The translations under genes and the position numbers were made by a program. This document shows positions 15,147 through 15,984 of a DNA stretch of 15,984 nucleotides, in pieces. Source of the stretch: Pseudomonadota bacterium (GTDB lineage: Bacteria; Pseudomonadota; Alphaproteobacteria; Rhizobiales; Hyphomicrobiaceae); contig JAEZBU010000206.1 in the NCBI GenBank assembly GCA_023426855.1, positions 1-15,984 of the forward strand, written 5' to 3'. The number at the start of each line of letters is the position of its first letter. Within the stretch, counting starts at the first letter, position 1. Under the pieces are notes generated by a model. It worked only from the letters and a program-made list of their open reading frames with translations. It made no database searches and was not told the origin of the DNA.

Positions 15147-15730
15147 TGCAGATCCTGCGCGCCAGCGATCATCGCGTCATGCCGTGGAAAAACGGCGGCG
15201 GCTCCACCACGGAAATCGCCGTTTTCCCTATAGATTCCGGGCTCGATGCATTCGACTGGCGCGTCAGCATGGCGACTGTCGCGGCCGATGGCCCGTTTTC
15301 GACGTTCCCGAATATAGATCGCACACTGTCCGTGCTGTCGGGCGATGGCATCGTGCTCGAAATCGAGGGCCGTGAAGCCGCGCATCTGACGATGCAAGGC
15401 GCACCGCTGTCGTTCCCGGGCGATGCGCCAACGATCGGCCGACTGATGGGAGGCCCTATCGTCGATCTCAATGTCATGAGCCGGCGCGGCCGTGTCGCAC
15501 ATCACGTCGTGCGTCACACTTCAACGCGCGCTGTTGAGATAAAGACGGCCGCCGACGTTACCTTGTTTCTCTCAAGGTCGGATGACCTGCGGATTGATCA
15601 TCTCGGACAGCACCTCGTATTGGCGATCGATGATGTCATCCGCATCGAGGGCGCGGGCCACGTCGTGACGCTCGCGCCGGACACCGGCCAAGAAATGCTC
15701 TGCTTCGAGATTGCGCTGACGCACCGATAG
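15146..15730 (+). CDS. hutD: HutD-family cupin-like protein
   Basis: A 194-residue HutD / Ves family protein with a double-cupin-like fold. The typical N-terminus is visible as MPWKNGGGSTTEIAVFP, followed by FDWRVSMATVAADGPFS and LSVLSGDGIVLEI, which are the most conserved parts of the family. In Pseudomonas fluorescens HutD limits hut operon activity, and binding of a pathway intermediate such as formylglutamate or urocanate has been proposed; its exact action is unsettled. ATG at 15146 shares a base with the hutU stop, so it is translationally coupled as the last gene of hutIHUD. The frame is open a little further upstream, inside hutU, without family similarity. No metal-binding histidine cluster is obvious. 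Confidence 0.9.
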   Translation: MQILRASDHRVMPWKNGGGSTTEIAVFPIDSGLDAFDWRVSMATVAADGPFSTFPNIDRTLSVLSGDGIVLEIEGREAAHLTMQGAPLSFPGDAPTIGRLMGGPIVDLNVMSRRGRVAHHVVRHTSTRAVEIKTAADVTLFLSRSDDLRIDHLGQHLVLAIDDVIRIEGAGHVVTLAPDTGQEMLCFEIALTHR

Positions 15731-15731
15731 T

Positions 15732-15746
15732 CGGATGCGCCATCCG
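15732..15746. terminator. Weak hairpin after hutD
   Basis: CGGATG-CGC-CATCCG forms a 6-bp stem with a three-base loop immediately after the hutD stop. No T-run follows on either strand, so it may be a pause or stability element rather than a true intrinsic terminator. It sits between hutD and a convergent gene. Confidence 0.3.
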
Positions 15747-15793
15747 TGCGGCTTGGTGCTCGGCAGTTTTGCGCCAAGGTTCCGTGCTGCTCT

Positions 15794-15984
15794 TTAGCTC
15801 TTGGCCTTTTCATCGAGCCAAGCACGGATGCGCGCTTCGTCTTCTCCCAACCCCGGTACGCGCGTATCCGCGCCGCGGGACATGGTCGAGAAAATCGCCG
15901 GCTGCTCCGGCACGCGAACATCCGCGCCATTCAACGTCGCGGGCCTGAACATCTGGCGCACTCTCGTGTGCTCCGAGTCCACCG
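15794..15984 (-). CDS. C-terminal end of a probable CaiB/BaiF-type CoA-transferase, 5' end outside window
   Basis: Only about 62 residues of the C-terminus are present; the frame continues beyond the right edge. The segment contains VRVPEQPAIFSTMSRGADTR followed by VPGLGEDEARIRAWLDEKAKS. An ending in proline, then LGED and a helix, resembles the CaiB/BaiF (type III) CoA-transferase tail, which places a formyl-CoA-transferase-like fold here. Such enzymes move CoA between carboxylic acids. It converges on hutD with 63 bases between stop codons and so belongs to a different transcription unit, with no evident link to histidine use. With so little sequence the family call is tentative. Confidence 0.55.
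   Translation of the reverse strand, partial: VDSEHTRVRQMFRPATLNGADVRVPEQPAIFSTMSRGADTRVPGLGEDEARIRAWLDEKAKS

Noticed and set aside
1..15984. CRISPR array, tRNA, insertion sequence, integrase, toxin-antitoxin or phage defence genes
   Set aside because: No regularly spaced repeats, tRNA cloverleaf, transposase or integrase motif was seen. All long stretches are covered by recognisable metabolic, transport or regulatory genes, and base composition looks even throughout.

Overview
The window is GC-rich, densely coded DNA, probably from an alphaproteobacterium of the Hyphomicrobiales (Bradyrhizobium / Afipia / Rhodopseudomonas-like). This rests on codon use, a Crp-type regulator of the kind abundant in that group, a bacteriophytochrome with an HWE kinase and fused receiver, and a hut cluster with the HutF branch. 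The genus is inference. No tRNA, rRNA, CRISPR array, insertion sequence or phage gene is visible.

Left part (1-3116). The 3' end of a LysR regulator gene converges on a leftward three-gene operon, phnD-phnE-phnC. It encodes the binding protein, permease and ATPase of a phosphonate-type ABC importer. No C-P lyase or other phosphonate-degrading gene is present here, so the substrate is open (phosphonate, phosphite or similar).

Middle (3117-8434). A rightward tetR-yciI pair is divergent from phnDEC. The intergenic region holds two TAGGAC-N4-GTCCTA operators. One sits exactly between a TTGACA -35 and a TACACT -10. A minus-strand promoter toward phnD may share the same -35 bases. Next comes a leftward light-sensing pair: bphO (heme oxygenase, makes biliverdin) overlaps bphP (PAS-GAF-PHY photosensor, HWE histidine kinase, receiver). 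A divergent Crp/Fnr-family regulator follows. The 255-bp gap between bphO and this regulator is rich in inverted repeats.

Right part (8498-15730). A histidine-utilisation cluster is split into two divergent operons: hutF-hutC leftward and hutI-hutH-hutU-hutD rightward. The 107-bp gap between them contains one exact match to the HutC-subfamily operator consensus. The encoded steps are histidine to urocanate (HutH), to imidazolonepropionate (HutU), to formiminoglutamate (HutI), to formylglutamate plus ammonia (HutF). HutC is the urocanate-responsive repressor and HutD a cupin-like accessory protein. The final deformylase HutG is not in the window. The window ends in the 3' end of a leftward gene resembling CaiB/BaiF CoA-transferases.

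Most genes are ordinary members of known families. The most distinctive signals are regulatory: the tetR/phnD divergent promoter with paired operators, the palindromes upstream of bphO and the Crp-like gene, and the hut operator.
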